DNA from: Knoxdaviesia capensis
Taxonomy: Eukaryota; Ascomycota; Sordariomycetes; Microascales; Gondwanamycetaceae
NCBI GenBank assembly: GCA_001510575.1
Contig: LNGK01000002.1
Location: 279,271 to 343,270, forward strand
Direction of reading: 5' to 3'
DNA: 64,000 bases
The notes beneath the pieces were generated by a model that was not told the origin of the DNA, did not search any database, and worked only from the letters and a program-made list of their open reading frames with translations. Every line of letters begins with the position of its first letter. Within the stretch, counting starts at the first letter, position 1. The position numbers and the translations under genes were made by a program. This document shows, in pieces, positions 42,063-51,685 of this stretch.

Positions 42063-43402
42063 ATGACCGAGAATGGAGCCGCCGACCAGCCGCCGCCGCT
42101 GACGTCCGCGGCGTCGGCATCGGCATCGGCATCCACCGCCCGTCTGCCCCTTCTCGCGGACTTCACCACCACATCCCCCGCCCCACCCGATGCCGCAGCC
42201 GCAGACGCGCCGCCGGGCCCCTCATCGTCCCGCTACCGCCGCCGCAGCCGCCGCCACACCGCCTCGTCGGCCCGGTCGGCGGGCCTGGCGACTCGCCGGC
42301 GCAAACGCAAGACGCCGCCCAGCTCGCCGGTGGTCGACAAGCAGCGCGATCTGATGATGGATCTGCTGCGCAGCTTGGACACGCTGGTGTTTGCCGAGCT
42401 GGCGGTTCTGTATTATATGGAGTGCGTGCTGCCCCCGTATCCCCCTTCTCCCCTTCCGCCGGTGTCGTCGACTGTCTCTCTAACCATGCGAGGTGCTGCT
42501 CATGTAGATGCTCCTTCTGGAAATTCATCCTCCGCGTCCTCACCCACCTCACCTCTCTAACGCCATCCTCCGACCGCCACTCCCGAAAAGCCACGATCCT
42601 CACATCTCCGCTCGTCTGCATCCTCTTTCCCAACTGCTTGTGCGCGCTCGTGCACATGGTAGCGCCCGTGCCGACCGCCATGGAAATCATGCAGGGCTAC
42701 CTGCACGGCGGTATCATCATCGATTTCATCGGCCAGATCCCCCCCAGAAGCCGCCTCACCTTCCTTCTCCTCGACTTGTTAATATTCGCCCTACAGTGCC
42801 TGATGTTCACCGTCCACGTGTACCGCGACCGGCTGCTGGAGCCGCCCGGCTCCTCCTCTGCCTCGTCATACACACGGCCGGCCGACCCCCGGTCCTCCGC
42901 CACGCAGACCGCTGCGAGCGCTGAGCTTGACCGTGCGGAACAGGGCCTGTTTGGCCTCGACCCCGAGACCTCCGCCGACAGCATCGAGCTCCAGCCGCTG
43001 ATCGGGTCCGACGCTTCCAGCGACAGCCGGCCGCACACCCGCCCGGAAAGCCGCGACGAGGCACTCTCCGCTCCGCCACCGCCCACACTCCCCGACGCCG
43101 ACACGCTCGACCTGCTCAGCTCCGGCCGTGCCCGGCTAGCCACCTTCAACATCGTCGAAGCGCTCACGTCACACCGCCTGCGCACCATGCCCAACCCCAA
43201 CGCCGCGGCGCACAACCTCGGCATGCGCACTACGCTTGCCATGCTTATGGTCGGCCGCCGCCTCGTGCAGCAGCAGGAGTACCAGCAGCTTCAGCAACAG
43301 CGGCAGCAGCTCGCCCTGCAGCAGGAAGGACTGCAGCTGGCGCGGGTGCAGCAGCAGCTGTTGGAGCGTATCCAGCGAGAAGCCCAGCGGAGCGGTCCAT
43401 AA
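42063..43402 (+). CDS. DUF1746 membrane protein, Dsc E3 ligase complex subunit (Dsc4/DscD-like)
   Basis: Exons 42063-42421 and 42508-43402 give 418 codons (417 aa). A disordered basic N-terminus (YRRRSRRHTASSARSAGLAT) is followed by the DUF1746 block: LLRSLDTLVFAELAVLYYME joined across the intron to CSFWKFILRVLTHLTSL, then GYLHGGIIIDFIGQIPPRSR. Hydrophobic segments are TSPLVCILFPNCLCALVHMV and LTFLLLDLLIFALQCLMFTV. The tail is long and hydrophilic, with a Gln-rich coiled-coil-like end (QQQEYQQLQQQRQQLALQQE). In fission yeast and Aspergillus, the DUF1746 protein is a subunit of the Golgi Dsc ubiquitin-ligase complex that activates the SREBP sterol/hypoxia factor. Assignment rests on the recognisable DUF1746 core; the disordered tails are not diagnostic. 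Confidence 0.82.
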
Positions 43403-43714
43403 GCACAACCGCCGCCACCGACGGGCAACGGCCCCGGGACCGATAGAACCTGGACTCTGTTGTCATAGTGGGCTGTGACAGCATGGGTATATATATAGCG
43501 GGAGTTTGTGTTCTGGTTTTCTTTTCTTTTTGAAGTGCTCTGGCGTTTTCATGTTGTCCATTGCTTTTGAACTTTTGAACTTTCGGCCGGCCTCTTGATA
43601 TCATAGAAATCACGATAATAAAACGAGCGACATCCTGTACGAGTACGATCCAAAACAAAAACAAGAAAACGCTATGTATAGGTATATATGTATACGTGGT
43701 ATGATATGGTACTT
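43403..43714. other. Convergent spacer, 312 bp
   Basis: Separates the stop codons of the DUF1746 gene and RCL1. It contains the 3' ends of both and no recognisable gene. Confidence 0.6.
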
Positions 43715-44938
43715 TTATGCTATCTTCCGCGCCACATTGCCCACTCCCGACCCCTTCACCGACACCAAGATATCCCCCGAGTCGTCGTCCTCCACATCGC
43801 GCAGGCCCCACGCACTCGCACCAAACTGCCGCAGGTCGCGGGCCAGATTCACCATGTTCATCGAGCCCAGCACGCCCTTGCCCAGCCGCACCCGGCCGAC
43901 ATCCTCAGTGCCCATGGCCATCAGCGTCATGACTGTTGGCGCGGCCACGGCGCTCACACAGCCGCCCTGCGCCACGACCTCCAGCAACTGCAGCGCACAG
44001 CGCGCGCCAATGTCCTCCGGCAGGACACCGCCCTCGGGCGGCGCAATCACATCCGCCGAGTACAGAATGCCCGGCACCGTGCACTCGGCGACCAGGCTGA
44101 GGCCGAAGCCAATGCCGGTCTTGCGCTTGGCCCCGGACTTGTCGCCCGGCGTGACCGGCAGCAGCGGCGCCGTGTCGTACTGCGCCGCCACGTGGATGTC
44201 GACGACCAGCGGGTTGAGGATCTCGCGCGCGGCGTGGATCATGCGGCCCTGGTTCGACGACGACACGCCGGTGCAGTAGGCCACGCCGCGCACGCGCTTC
44301 ACGCGGCCGGGCGTGCGGTTCAGGTGCAGCGTCTTGGGCAGGCGCACCTGGGCGGCGAAGCGCATCTCCACCACGCCGCCGCCGCCGCGGCCGTGGCGGC
44401 CGGGACAGCTGCGGGTCAGCACGCGCAGCTCGACGCGCGCGGGCGGGATGCCGAAGAGGCCGAAAAGCGGCAGCACGGCGGTGCGGAACGAGTCGACCGA
44501 CGGGTCGCCGGTCTCGGTGGCCGAGGTGATGACGCCGGGCCCGACGAAGCGCACGTTCATGTGGGCTTTGGAGAACGGCGCCAGCAGGCTCAGCGGGAGC
44601 AGGAAGTATGTGATGCCGCGCGTGCACGCCGCCTCGACGTGGAACTCGATGACGTCGCCGTCGGTTGCGCCGGCGCCGGCCACCGACCCCGTGATCAGCC
44701 CCGGGTAGTATGCTATCCGTGTACCGGTCAGCGAGATCTGCATGGACGAGCCGTTGGTCACGGCTTCGAGGAGGCGGAGGAAGGAGATTTCGTGGTGGGC
44801 GAGGCCGGGGTGGGTGGGAGAGGCGCTGCGGATTTTCGAGATGACCACGGGTTTGCCGGTCAGCGTTGAGAGGACAAGTCGTTGGGTGAAGCCATTGTGG
44901 CCTGAGAAGTGCAGGACTTCGGCGTTTGACGTGGCCAT
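43715..44938 (-). CDS. RCL1: RNA 3'-terminal phosphate cyclase-like protein Rcl1
   Basis: A single exon of 408 codons (407 aa) starts with MATSNAEVLHFSGHNGFTQR. An in-frame upstream start exists but adds a Ser/Thr-rich stretch not expected in the family. Signatures are HFSGHNGFTQRLVLSTLTGK, RVRGVAYCTGVSSSNQGRMI, TGIGFGLSLVAECTVPGILY and LPEDIGARCALQLLEVVAQG. The length matches eukaryotic Rcl1 (about 370-400 aa), which has the cyclase fold but not cyclase activity. Rcl1 works with Bms1 in the nucleolar small-subunit processome and is needed for early pre-rRNA cleavage at A2. It is divergent from the PPR gene with 541 bp between starts. Confidence 0.95.
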   Translation of the reverse strand: MATSNAEVLHFSGHNGFTQRLVLSTLTGKPVVISKIRSASPTHPGLAHHEISFLRLLEAVTNGSSMQISLTGTRIAYYPGLITGSVAGAGATDGDVIEFHVEAACTRGITYFLLPLSLLAPFSKAHMNVRFVGPGVITSATETGDPSVDSFRTAVLPLFGLFGIPPARVELRVLTRSCPGRHGRGGGGVVEMRFAAQVRLPKTLHLNRTPGRVKRVRGVAYCTGVSSSNQGRMIHAAREILNPLVVDIHVAAQYDTAPLLPVTPGDKSGAKRKTGIGFGLSLVAECTVPGILYSADVIAPPEGGVLPEDIGARCALQLLEVVAQGGCVSAVAAPTVMTLMAMGTEDVGRVRLGKGVLGSMNMVNLARDLRQFGASAWGLRDVEDDDSGDILVSVKGSGVGNVARKIA

Positions 44939-45479
44939 GGTTGAGTGTGTGAGTGAGGAAGATGTGGAAGAGGTGTGAATGGAGGACGTCGGGTCCGCGG
45001 TATTAGAGGGAAGACCAGTGAGTGTTTGGATGTAATGAAGATTAGGAAAGGTAGGGAGTGAGTGTTTACTGAGGATAGCCAATTTCAAAAGGAACAGGAG
45101 TCATCTTCAACAGAAACACGTAATGTTGTTGTTTTTGAGTGGTGAGTAGTGGAATCATTGAGACGAGGATGCAAAAAAAGAAAAAAAAAAGGAAAAAAAC
45201 CTCCAAAATTCGTTATCGATAAGGAACATGAGACCCACATCAAGCCCAGAAGTCCGAATACGTTTGCTGCTAACCCTAAGCTTTTGAAGAATCTTGACAT
45301 CCTTTTTTTTTTTCACCTTCAACCTTTACCAAAGTCTCACACTCATACGCTCATTTCACCCCCTTCGCTTCCATCTCTTGTTCTATATAATATTTATTTT
45401 CTCTAGATCGCTCATTTTTGTCATTTCACTTTCTTTCCCCCCACTATCATCTTATGGCGACAACATCAGGCGTCCTGCC
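44939..45479. other. Divergent promoter RCL1 / PPR gene
   Basis: A 541-bp shared upstream region. It includes TAACCCTAAG at 45271-45280 and pyrimidine-rich leaders on both sides. A 16-codon upstream frame (45454-45501) begins before, and overlaps, the PPR start codon. Confidence 0.6.
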
Positions 45480-45501
45480 ATGTCATCTTCAACAGCTTTA
45501 G
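45454..45501 (+). other. Upstream ORF overlapping the PPR start codon
   Basis: ATG at 45454 opens a 15-residue frame (MATTSGVLPCHLQQL) that ends in TAG after the main ATG at 45480, in a different frame. If included in the mRNA it would reduce initiation at the main start. The transcription start is unknown. Confidence 0.4.
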
Positions 45502-48203
45502 TGCTGCTATCGCGACTCAAGCCCCGACGCGCCGCCTCGCCGTACCTCCAGCTTCCCTCTCTCCTATCTGCCTCCGATTCTCACAATGCCCGCCTTCTTC
45601 ACTCCAGTTCTGCGGCCATGCAGCGCCGCCGGCCGTCGGCCCCGGACACGCGACTCCGATCGACACGTTCCCGACCCTCGCCGACAGCGCCGCCTATCAA
45701 CTTCTCAGAGGTAACCCTACAAAACCTCACGCACGAAGACCTCAAAGTCGACCCTTCGGACGAGTTCGACCCCAGTAATCTCACCGTGCGGTACTTCGAG
45801 CAAGATGCGGCCACCGGAAAACGCCGCGAGCTAGCGTCCGAGGACGAGTTCAGCCGGTCGTATAGCGGCATCGACGAGCTGGCGAACGTCGACGCGGACA
45901 GGATCTCGGAGCAGGAACTGAACAATCTGTTTGACAAGCTGAAAGACGCCAAGGACTCCCTGGCGACCAGCCCCGAGGCGGTGCTCTCGCGCGCGACGGA
46001 ACTGGCGAAGAGCATCCACCTGGCCATCGGCCCCGACGACGACGCGAAGACCCGCGACCGCAAAATCCGCGAGACCCTCCTCAAGTACGACCCGCTCGGC
46101 GCCCTTAGCGACTCGGAGATTCTCCACAGCCTGGCCACCACTGACCAGGTGGAGCTGCGCACCACCGCATCCCGTGTCCCGGCGGCGGCGCCCGCGCCGC
46201 AAATCCCCGAGAAGTCGTTCAAGGGCGTCGCCCGCCGCAACATCCGCCAGCTCAACGACATCCTCGCGCGCGCCGACCGCGCCGAGCTGCGCGGCCAGCC
46301 GATGCCGCCCAAGCTGTTCGCGGCGGCCTGGAAGACCTACTCGGCGTGCCGGCCGTCGCTCGCGCTCTCGTACGCCGCGGTGCCGCACGACGTGTGGGAC
46401 GCGCTGTGGCGGCTGTTCGCCGCGCACGACGTAGCCAACCCGAACCGGCTGGTGCACGTGGCCGCGCTCGCGCGCGACCTCAGCCAGGCCAAGGTGGCGC
46501 TGAAGCCGGCGCAGCAGGTGCTCACGATCGAGGCGCTGTTTGTCGACGGCTGGCCCGAGCGCGCGCTGGAGAACTGGCGCCGCAACGTCAGCAGCCTGGG
46601 CGAGTCGGACGATGCTGCCGTGTTCCGCGCTTTCTGGGAGCTCGGTGTGCGCATGTTCTGCCGCGAGAAGAAGCTCGACCAGGCCGAGCGGGCGATTGCC
46701 CGCCTGCTCGAGCACGGCAGCGACCCGCGCATCCTCTTCCCCTATATCCAGACGTGCGTCGAGTCCGCCACGCCAGAGTCGCTCGACACCGCGTGGGCCA
46801 CCTACCAGCGCCTGCGCGGTCTCCTCGGCCCGGCCATGAAGCTTGAGGACTTCGACATGGTCATCTCGTACTATCTGGCCTCAAACCACGTCGACGTCGC
46901 GCTGACGGTGTTTGTCGACATGATGACCGAGGGCCGTATCAACCTCCACCGCCGCCGCCGTCTGCCGCGTGTGGTAGCCAACAAGTTCTTCTTCGGCAAG
47001 TGGCTGAAGCGGTTGATCGGTAACGGCGAGCTGGACGGCGCTTACCGGGTGGTGCGCTTCATGCAGGAGGCCGGCGTGACCGGTGCACCGACGCAGGTCA
47101 ACGGACTGATTGGTGCCTGGCAGCGGTCGGGGACGCCGGCCGACCTGATCAAGGCCGACGAGGTCGCATGGGAGATGATCCAAGCGCGCCTGGACTTTGT
47201 CAAGCACCGAAAACAAGCCGCCGGAGTCCCCGCCAACACCACCGACCTCTCGTCGGCGACTCCGCCGCAGACCCCGCTCCCAGCCGCCACGCTCGAAACC
47301 TTCTCGCTCATGGCCGAAAGCTACCGCCTGCGCCGCATGAACAGCAAGCTCAAGAAGCTGTGGGAAGCGTTCGACGACGCCGAGATTGCCTACAACGCCT
47401 TCATGCTCAACCAGCTGATGGACAGCTGCCTGGACTTTGGCCAGGCGGCCGACGCGCGCGAGCTGTACGCGGCGGTCGTCGGCGCCGGCCGCACCGTGCC
47501 CAACCCGCACACCTTCATGGCGCTGTGGAAGACGCTCGACGTCAACCGCCAACACCGCCTGGCGGCCGACCTGCAGGCCGAGCAGGTGCAGGCGGCGCGG
47601 TCGACGTTCGCGCACACGCTGCAATTCCGCGACGTGTTCGCGCGCGGCGACAGCACCGCCACCGCCAATGCCGAAGACGGCGCGGCTGTTGCTGCTGCTG
47701 CTGCTGCTGCCGGCGGCCCCACCATGCACGGCCAGCTGGCGCGCAAGATCCTGCACTCGTTCCGCCGGCTGGACGACCCGGCCGGCGTGGTGGTGGCGCT
47801 CGCGGCGCTGCGCAGCCAGTTCGGCTTCGTTCCGACCGAGCTGCTCGTGCTCGAGCTGGTCGTCGGCTCGACCAACCTGGCGTTCGACTCGCCGGCCGCG
47901 CGCCACGCCGTGCGGCTCGCCAAGGGCCGCCTCGACACGGCAATCACGGCGCGCCGCCGCCAGCAGGAGCAGCAGCAGCAGCAGCAGCAGCGGCGCGGCG
48001 GCTTCTTCGGCGCGTTCTCCCGGCCGCCGCCGGCCGCCGCCGAGACTGATGCGGCGGATGTGCGCCGCGAGGACCTGTACGAGCACGTGCGCCAGGAGTT
48101 CTTCGACCGGCTGGTGGCCGAGGTCGGCGTCGACCTGGCTCCGGCTGTGCTTGCCGGTGTTGCGGAGGAGATGGGCGTTGACGAGCGCGAAGTGCTTGTG
48201 TAA
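45480..48203 (+). CDS. Mitochondrial pentatricopeptide-repeat-like protein
   Basis: A single exon of 908 codons (907 aa). The chosen start gives MSSSTALVLLSRLKPRRAAS; the first 80 residues are Arg/Ser-rich and nearly free of acids, a mitochondrial presequence. The central region (about 270-740) shows helical-repeat patterns of PPR type: ALENWRRNVSSLGESDDAAV, RMFCREKKLDQAERAIARLL, FDMVISYYLASNHVDVALTV, NGELDGAYRVVRFMQEAGVT, NAFMLNQLMDSCLDFGQAAD. Ala and Gln homopolymers (from GCT and CAG repeats) occur near residues 740 and 830. It resembles fungal mitochondrial RNA-processing or translation factors such as the cya-5 type, but I cannot name an orthologue. Its target transcript cannot be inferred from sequence. 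Confidence 0.82.
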   Translation: MSSSTALVLLSRLKPRRAASPYLQLPSLLSASDSHNARLLHSSSAAMQRRRPSAPDTRLRSTRSRPSPTAPPINFSEVTLQNLTHEDLKVDPSDEFDPSNLTVRYFEQDAATGKRRELASEDEFSRSYSGIDELANVDADRISEQELNNLFDKLKDAKDSLATSPEAVLSRATELAKSIHLAIGPDDDAKTRDRKIRETLLKYDPLGALSDSEILHSLATTDQVELRTTASRVPAAAPAPQIPEKSFKGVARRNIRQLNDILARADRAELRGQPMPPKLFAAAWKTYSACRPSLALSYAAVPHDVWDALWRLFAAHDVANPNRLVHVAALARDLSQAKVALKPAQQVLTIEALFVDGWPERALENWRRNVSSLGESDDAAVFRAFWELGVRMFCREKKLDQAERAIARLLEHGSDPRILFPYIQTCVESATPESLDTAWATYQRLRGLLGPAMKLEDFDMVISYYLASNHVDVALTVFVDMMTEGRINLHRRRRLPRVVANKFFFGKWLKRLIGNGELDGAYRVVRFMQEAGVTGAPTQVNGLIGAWQRSGTPADLIKADEVAWEMIQARLDFVKHRKQAAGVPANTTDLSSATPPQTPLPAATLETFSLMAESYRLRRMNSKLKKLWEAFDDAEIAYNAFMLNQLMDSCLDFGQAADARELYAAVVGAGRTVPNPHTFMALWKTLDVNRQHRLAADLQAEQVQAARSTFAHTLQFRDVFARGDSTATANAEDGAAVAAAAAAAGGPTMHGQLARKILHSFRRLDDPAGVVVALAALRSQFGFVPTELLVLELVVGSTNLAFDSPAARHAVRLAKGRLDTAITARRRQQEQQQQQQQRRGGFFGAFSRPPPAAAETDAADVRREDLYEHVRQEFFDRLVAEVGVDLAPAVLAGVAEEMGVDEREVLV
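47685..47709 (+). repeat. GCT trinucleotide repeat encoding poly-Ala
   Basis: A short GCT repeat encodes an Ala run in the PPR protein. A CAG repeat at about 47969-47989 encodes a Gln run in the same gene. Confidence 0.8.
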
Positions 48204-48662
48204 GACTTTCGGGGGTGATCTGTTGAAAAGTCGGTGCATGGATTATATATGGACGGCGTTTTTCTTTCTGTCCCTTGCTGGTTTGGAGGGAGATTTCTTG
48301 TAATATGTATGACCACCACCTTTGTAGACTGGATTCTCGTTTCTTCTTTTCGTTTTTACATCTCCCATGATATCCACGGCAAACCTGCTCACTCTGTACA
48401 TTAAGCCACACTTGAGCATTCAACTCGAACTGTATTTCACTACGAGAGACCTCTAGACCCCTTTTCTGCAGGAAGAAAACGAAAGTGAAACAAAAGGACA
48501 TACTCTGCGTCCAGAAACTCCGCCGTGTAAAGGGCTCCAAACTCCAATTCGCTATGCAAAGACAAGACTCCGAAATAGTCCCCAAAGAACGCCTCCCAGA
48601 AAAAGAAAAAAAGAGAAAAACCCCAAGCGAGGGAAAAAGGCAAAGAGATGCAATGCCCCGGG
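48204..48662. other. Convergent intergenic region
   Basis: 459 bp between the PPR and TAF3-like stop codons, with A-rich 3' flanks. No gene is seen. Confidence 0.55.
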
Positions 48663-49478
48663 TTACGCCATGTCCATATCCATATCGTCGTCGTCGCCCA
48701 GCCGGTCTCCAACCGACGACAGCCCCGAGCTAGGGGGCGCGGGCGACGAGGCCGAGCCGCCATCGGAGCGGTTCGCGGCGTCGGTGTCGATGGGCGGCAG
48801 GTTCCCGGCGGCCTTGCGCACGCGCTCGACCCAGGCGCCGATGGTGGTCAGCGTGTCGTCGCCCTCGATGAGGATCTCGCTGGGCTCGGCGGTGCCGCGG
48901 CCGAGGATGGTGGTGTTGTACTTGGAGTCTTCGCCGGTCTTGTTGTGCTTCTGCTTGAGAGCTGTGGGCGAGAAATGGATGTGTGTTAGTAGTGTACGGC
49001 CCAGCGAGGTCCAAACCCCCCCGGATGCTGTGGGACACTCACCCGTCAGGTAGTCCGGCGCGTCGCTGTCTCCGTCAACGCGGGTAAAGTCCCGGATGGT
49101 GCGGTAGCGCTGCGACGCGAACCACGCCACAAACGCCTCGACGCCGCGCATGTCCTCGACGCCCATGAACTCCTGCTCGGTGAGGGTGCGCTCGGGCACC
49201 AGCGCGCCGACATCCTGCAGCGCCATGCGCAGGTCGACCAGGTCCGGCAGGTAGGCGGTGCCGCCGGGCACGTCGGGCACGAGCTCGTCGTCGCGGCCGG
49301 TCGCGGTGGCCTGCGCGTAGGCCGCGGTGCGCTCGCACAGCGCCATCATGTAGTGCGCCACCAGCTCGGTCAGCGTGTCCAGCACCGCCGGCCGGCAGGA
49401 GTAGTAGCCGGTGGCGCGCAGGATCTGGAGGACCACCGGCCGCATCAGCGCGAGATAGAACGCGGGAATGCTCGACAT
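48663..49478 (-). CDS. Bromodomain-associated histone-fold protein (TAF3-like)
   Basis: Exons 49478-49043 and 48961-48663 sum to 245 codons (244 aa). The start is MSSIPAFYLALMRPVVLQIL. Residues about 5-80 match the bromodomain-associated (BTP) histone fold (LMRPVVLQILRATGYYSCRP, AVLDTLTELVAHYMMALCER). A conserved fungal block follows (LTEQEFMGVEDMRGVEAFVA) and DYLTALKQKHNKTGEDSKYN across the splice junction. The C-terminus is acidic (GDDDDMDMDMA). BTP folds occur in TFIID subunits TAF3 and TAF8 and in SAGA Spt7; the arrangement and small size fit the fungal TAF3 type, which pairs with TAF10. Assignment among these is tentative. The leader holds a GAGTC pentamer repeat. Confidence 0.78.
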   Translation of the reverse strand: MSSIPAFYLALMRPVVLQILRATGYYSCRPAVLDTLTELVAHYMMALCERTAAYAQATATGRDDELVPDVPGGTAYLPDLVDLRMALQDVGALVPERTLTEQEFMGVEDMRGVEAFVAWFASQRYRTIRDFTRVDGDSDAPDYLTGECPTASGGVWTSLGRTLLTHIHFSPTALKQKHNKTGEDSKYNTTILGRGTAEPSEILIEGDDTLTTIGAWVERVRKAAGNLPPIDTDAANRSDGGSASSPAPPSSGLSSVGDRLGDDDDMDMDMA

Positions 49479-49501
49479 TGTGGGGGTTCGTCGGGGGAGG
49501 T

Positions 49502-49535
49502 GAGTCGAGCCGAGTCGAGTCGAGTCGAGTCGAGG
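49502..49535. repeat. GAGTC pentanucleotide repeat in the TAF3-like leader
   Basis: About six GAGTC/GAGCC units lie 24-57 bp upstream of the TAF3-like start codon, probably in its 5' UTR. Confidence 0.75.
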
Positions 49536-50016
49536 TTGGAGAGGGAGGGATGTGGTCGGGTGTGGAGAGCGAGAGAAAGAGGGCGGAGTGGAGGAGGAGG
49601 AAGAGAAGAAGGAGAAGAAGGGAGCGGAAGAAAAAGCAAGGTCCAGAATATATCGCAAGCCCCCGGAATTCACCAGTGAGCGCGAGAAAGTGCAATCAGA
49701 CTCCTCGTGAACGGCATGAACATGACACACAGAAACCCATGACCGGAGGCACCGTGGACGAAGGAGAATAGGCGGTGTTAACACAATGAGAGACACACTT
49801 CAATTGTCAAAATTGATCAAAGAGAAAGTACAGATACAGTGGAAATCAGCACAGACATGCAAAACATTATAAAGAAACAGCGTGACCATCATTGTTGGAT
49901 GATTCTCCAGGCAAGCAACATCACCAAAGCTTGAGCAGGTGGCTGAGGAAGAATTTGGAGCTTCATTTGCGCTGTGGCTGAGAGTGGCTGGTGCAAAAGT
50001 TCAGCCACATACTGGT

Positions 50017-50068
50017 ATAGGGCTATAGGGTTAGTAGGGTCTAATAGGGTTGAATAGGGTTATGTAGG
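50017..50068 (+). repeat. Degenerate telomere-like array (TAGGGT words)
   Basis: Five to six TAGGG words, most as TAGGGTT or TAGGGT, occur within 52 bp with variable spacers. This is the densest cluster of the motif in the window, about 540 bp upstream of the TAF3-like start. Confidence 0.65.
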
Positions 50069-51685
50069 TGTCGGTTCAGGGCCCCAATCCTTGAGCCCAA
50101 TCCTTGAGGCTCAACTCGAGTACCGACATGAAACCAGATGCAGCCGCGCCATGTGTGTCATGATATGGAGTCAAGTTCAACGCTCCCTGCTCTGCAAAAT
50201 GCTGTCAAAAGCTGTGAGGTTTCCTGTTGCACGGGGGATGTTCAGTGTTCCCCTCTAGGAGTAATATATGCTGTACATACCTGTGCCAGGAGGTCCATGC
50301 TGACAGCTCCAGCCTCCAGGTTCACAGGCACTAATCAGAGGCCGAACCCCCGAACAGGCCCCGTTCGGCAGCCAGATCAAGTTGCGACGGGGCCTGGTCC
50401 AAGTTTCCCCGGGTTGGGCTTTTATCCATCCCACTCTCCGTTGGGGGATGCCTCCAGACGTGTTCCCAAGAAGGCAGAAGGAGGATGATCTCGGGGGGGC
50501 AGATTGGAAGCTGCAAGCCCAGGACTGCGAGTTCCAGTCGGCGTGTTGAATATCCATCTGTCCGTGGGTTGAGCCCCGGCTATCTCTTAGCTCCTGTATG
50601 CACTTGCTGTACCCCCAACCGTGTCTAGTGCATCCCCCAGTGCCGTACTGTGTCCGCCGGTTCCTGAATATCAAAGCCGCGCAGTGCTGGTCGCACAATG
50701 ACGATGGCAGATGACCACCAATAGCACGATGTTGAACCAGCGTCAGCATTCCAGAGACCGGCACAGCAGCCACCAAAAGGGCCACGCAGAGAGGGCATCC
50801 CATCTTAAGGCCTTGACATATCTCTCTGTGTGTTTTGCGTCTCCTCTCACTCTGCCTTGGCCCTTGAATAGCCGCCCTCCCCACAATCCAGATTTCCTCC
50901 CCCCATTCTTGATTTTGTAGACGGGTTCTCGCCCTCGCAGGGTTCCCTCGTTTCGAGTGTTTGTAGTGGTTACCTCGGCTATATTGGTGCCTACTTCGAA
51001 CCTGATCCCCCGATAATTCTCAGTTAGCAAGCCCCGAAACAAAAACCTAACAAACGAGAAAAAGTCTGGAGAAGCTCGCCTCCTCCCCCGCATCTTGTCT
51101 TGGGTGCCCAGATCTGTCTGCTGATTGATTCCAATTGCAGCGCTGGACTAACGCACCTCTGAAAAAGTACCCGCCCCGACTCCGGAGCGTTTTGACGAAC
51201 ACCACGAGGACGCAGCATATCTTCCTCGACTGCTACCACAAGTGAAAAGAAGCAAGCTTTGGGGGGCGGCTCTAATATATGAGTCCGCCGTAGCAAGCCA
51301 GTGCCCGAGAAAAATAAAATAAAAAAGAAGTATCGAAAATTTCTTTCTCCGTTTCGCCCCTTCCTTCTCTCTCCACCCTCCTCTCTTCTCTCTATTGCTC
51401 CTTCCGTATGCTCTTAACCGGTATATGCACATATAAGGTGATAAGATAATCGGCCTCATCCCTTGATATCTTTGGTATTCTGCTGAATTCGTCATTAATT
51501 GAGCTTCATTTTTCTTCCTCTCTTCCTTGGGCCTCTCTCCCTTACCAAAAACAAATCACCTGGTCTTATTCAGCCAATCATTTTCCTTCCCGCTTTTACT
51601 CTGTGACATCTCTTTCTCTTCCTTTTTTTTTTTCCTCTCCCCCCAAGTCTTTCTTCCCCTTTCACTCTCTCCCACCTTCACCGCC

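Larger units (their letters stand above)
49479..51685. other. 2.2-kb divergent intergenic region
   Basis: Lies between the TAF3-like gene and the MMSDH gene. It contains a degenerate telomere-like array (50017-50068) and several short frames near 50140-50890 without family resemblance. A T/C-rich leader precedes the dehydrogenase. No gene is supported. Confidence 0.5.

Noticed and set aside
44939..45088. Upstream in-frame start adding 50 residues to RCL1
   Set aside because: The added Ser/Thr-rich segment is unlike the family, whose N-terminus begins close to HFSGHNGFTQR; the later ATG was chosen.
46881..48319. Long antisense frames (up to 452 codons) opposite the PPR gene
   Set aside because: GC-rich shadow of the plus-strand gene; the translation is Arg/Leu/Ala repeats without domains.
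50255..50884. 209-codon minus-strand frame between the TAF3-like gene and MMSDH
   Set aside because: Cys/Arg/Trp-rich translation without family resemblance; composition matches surrounding non-coding DNA.
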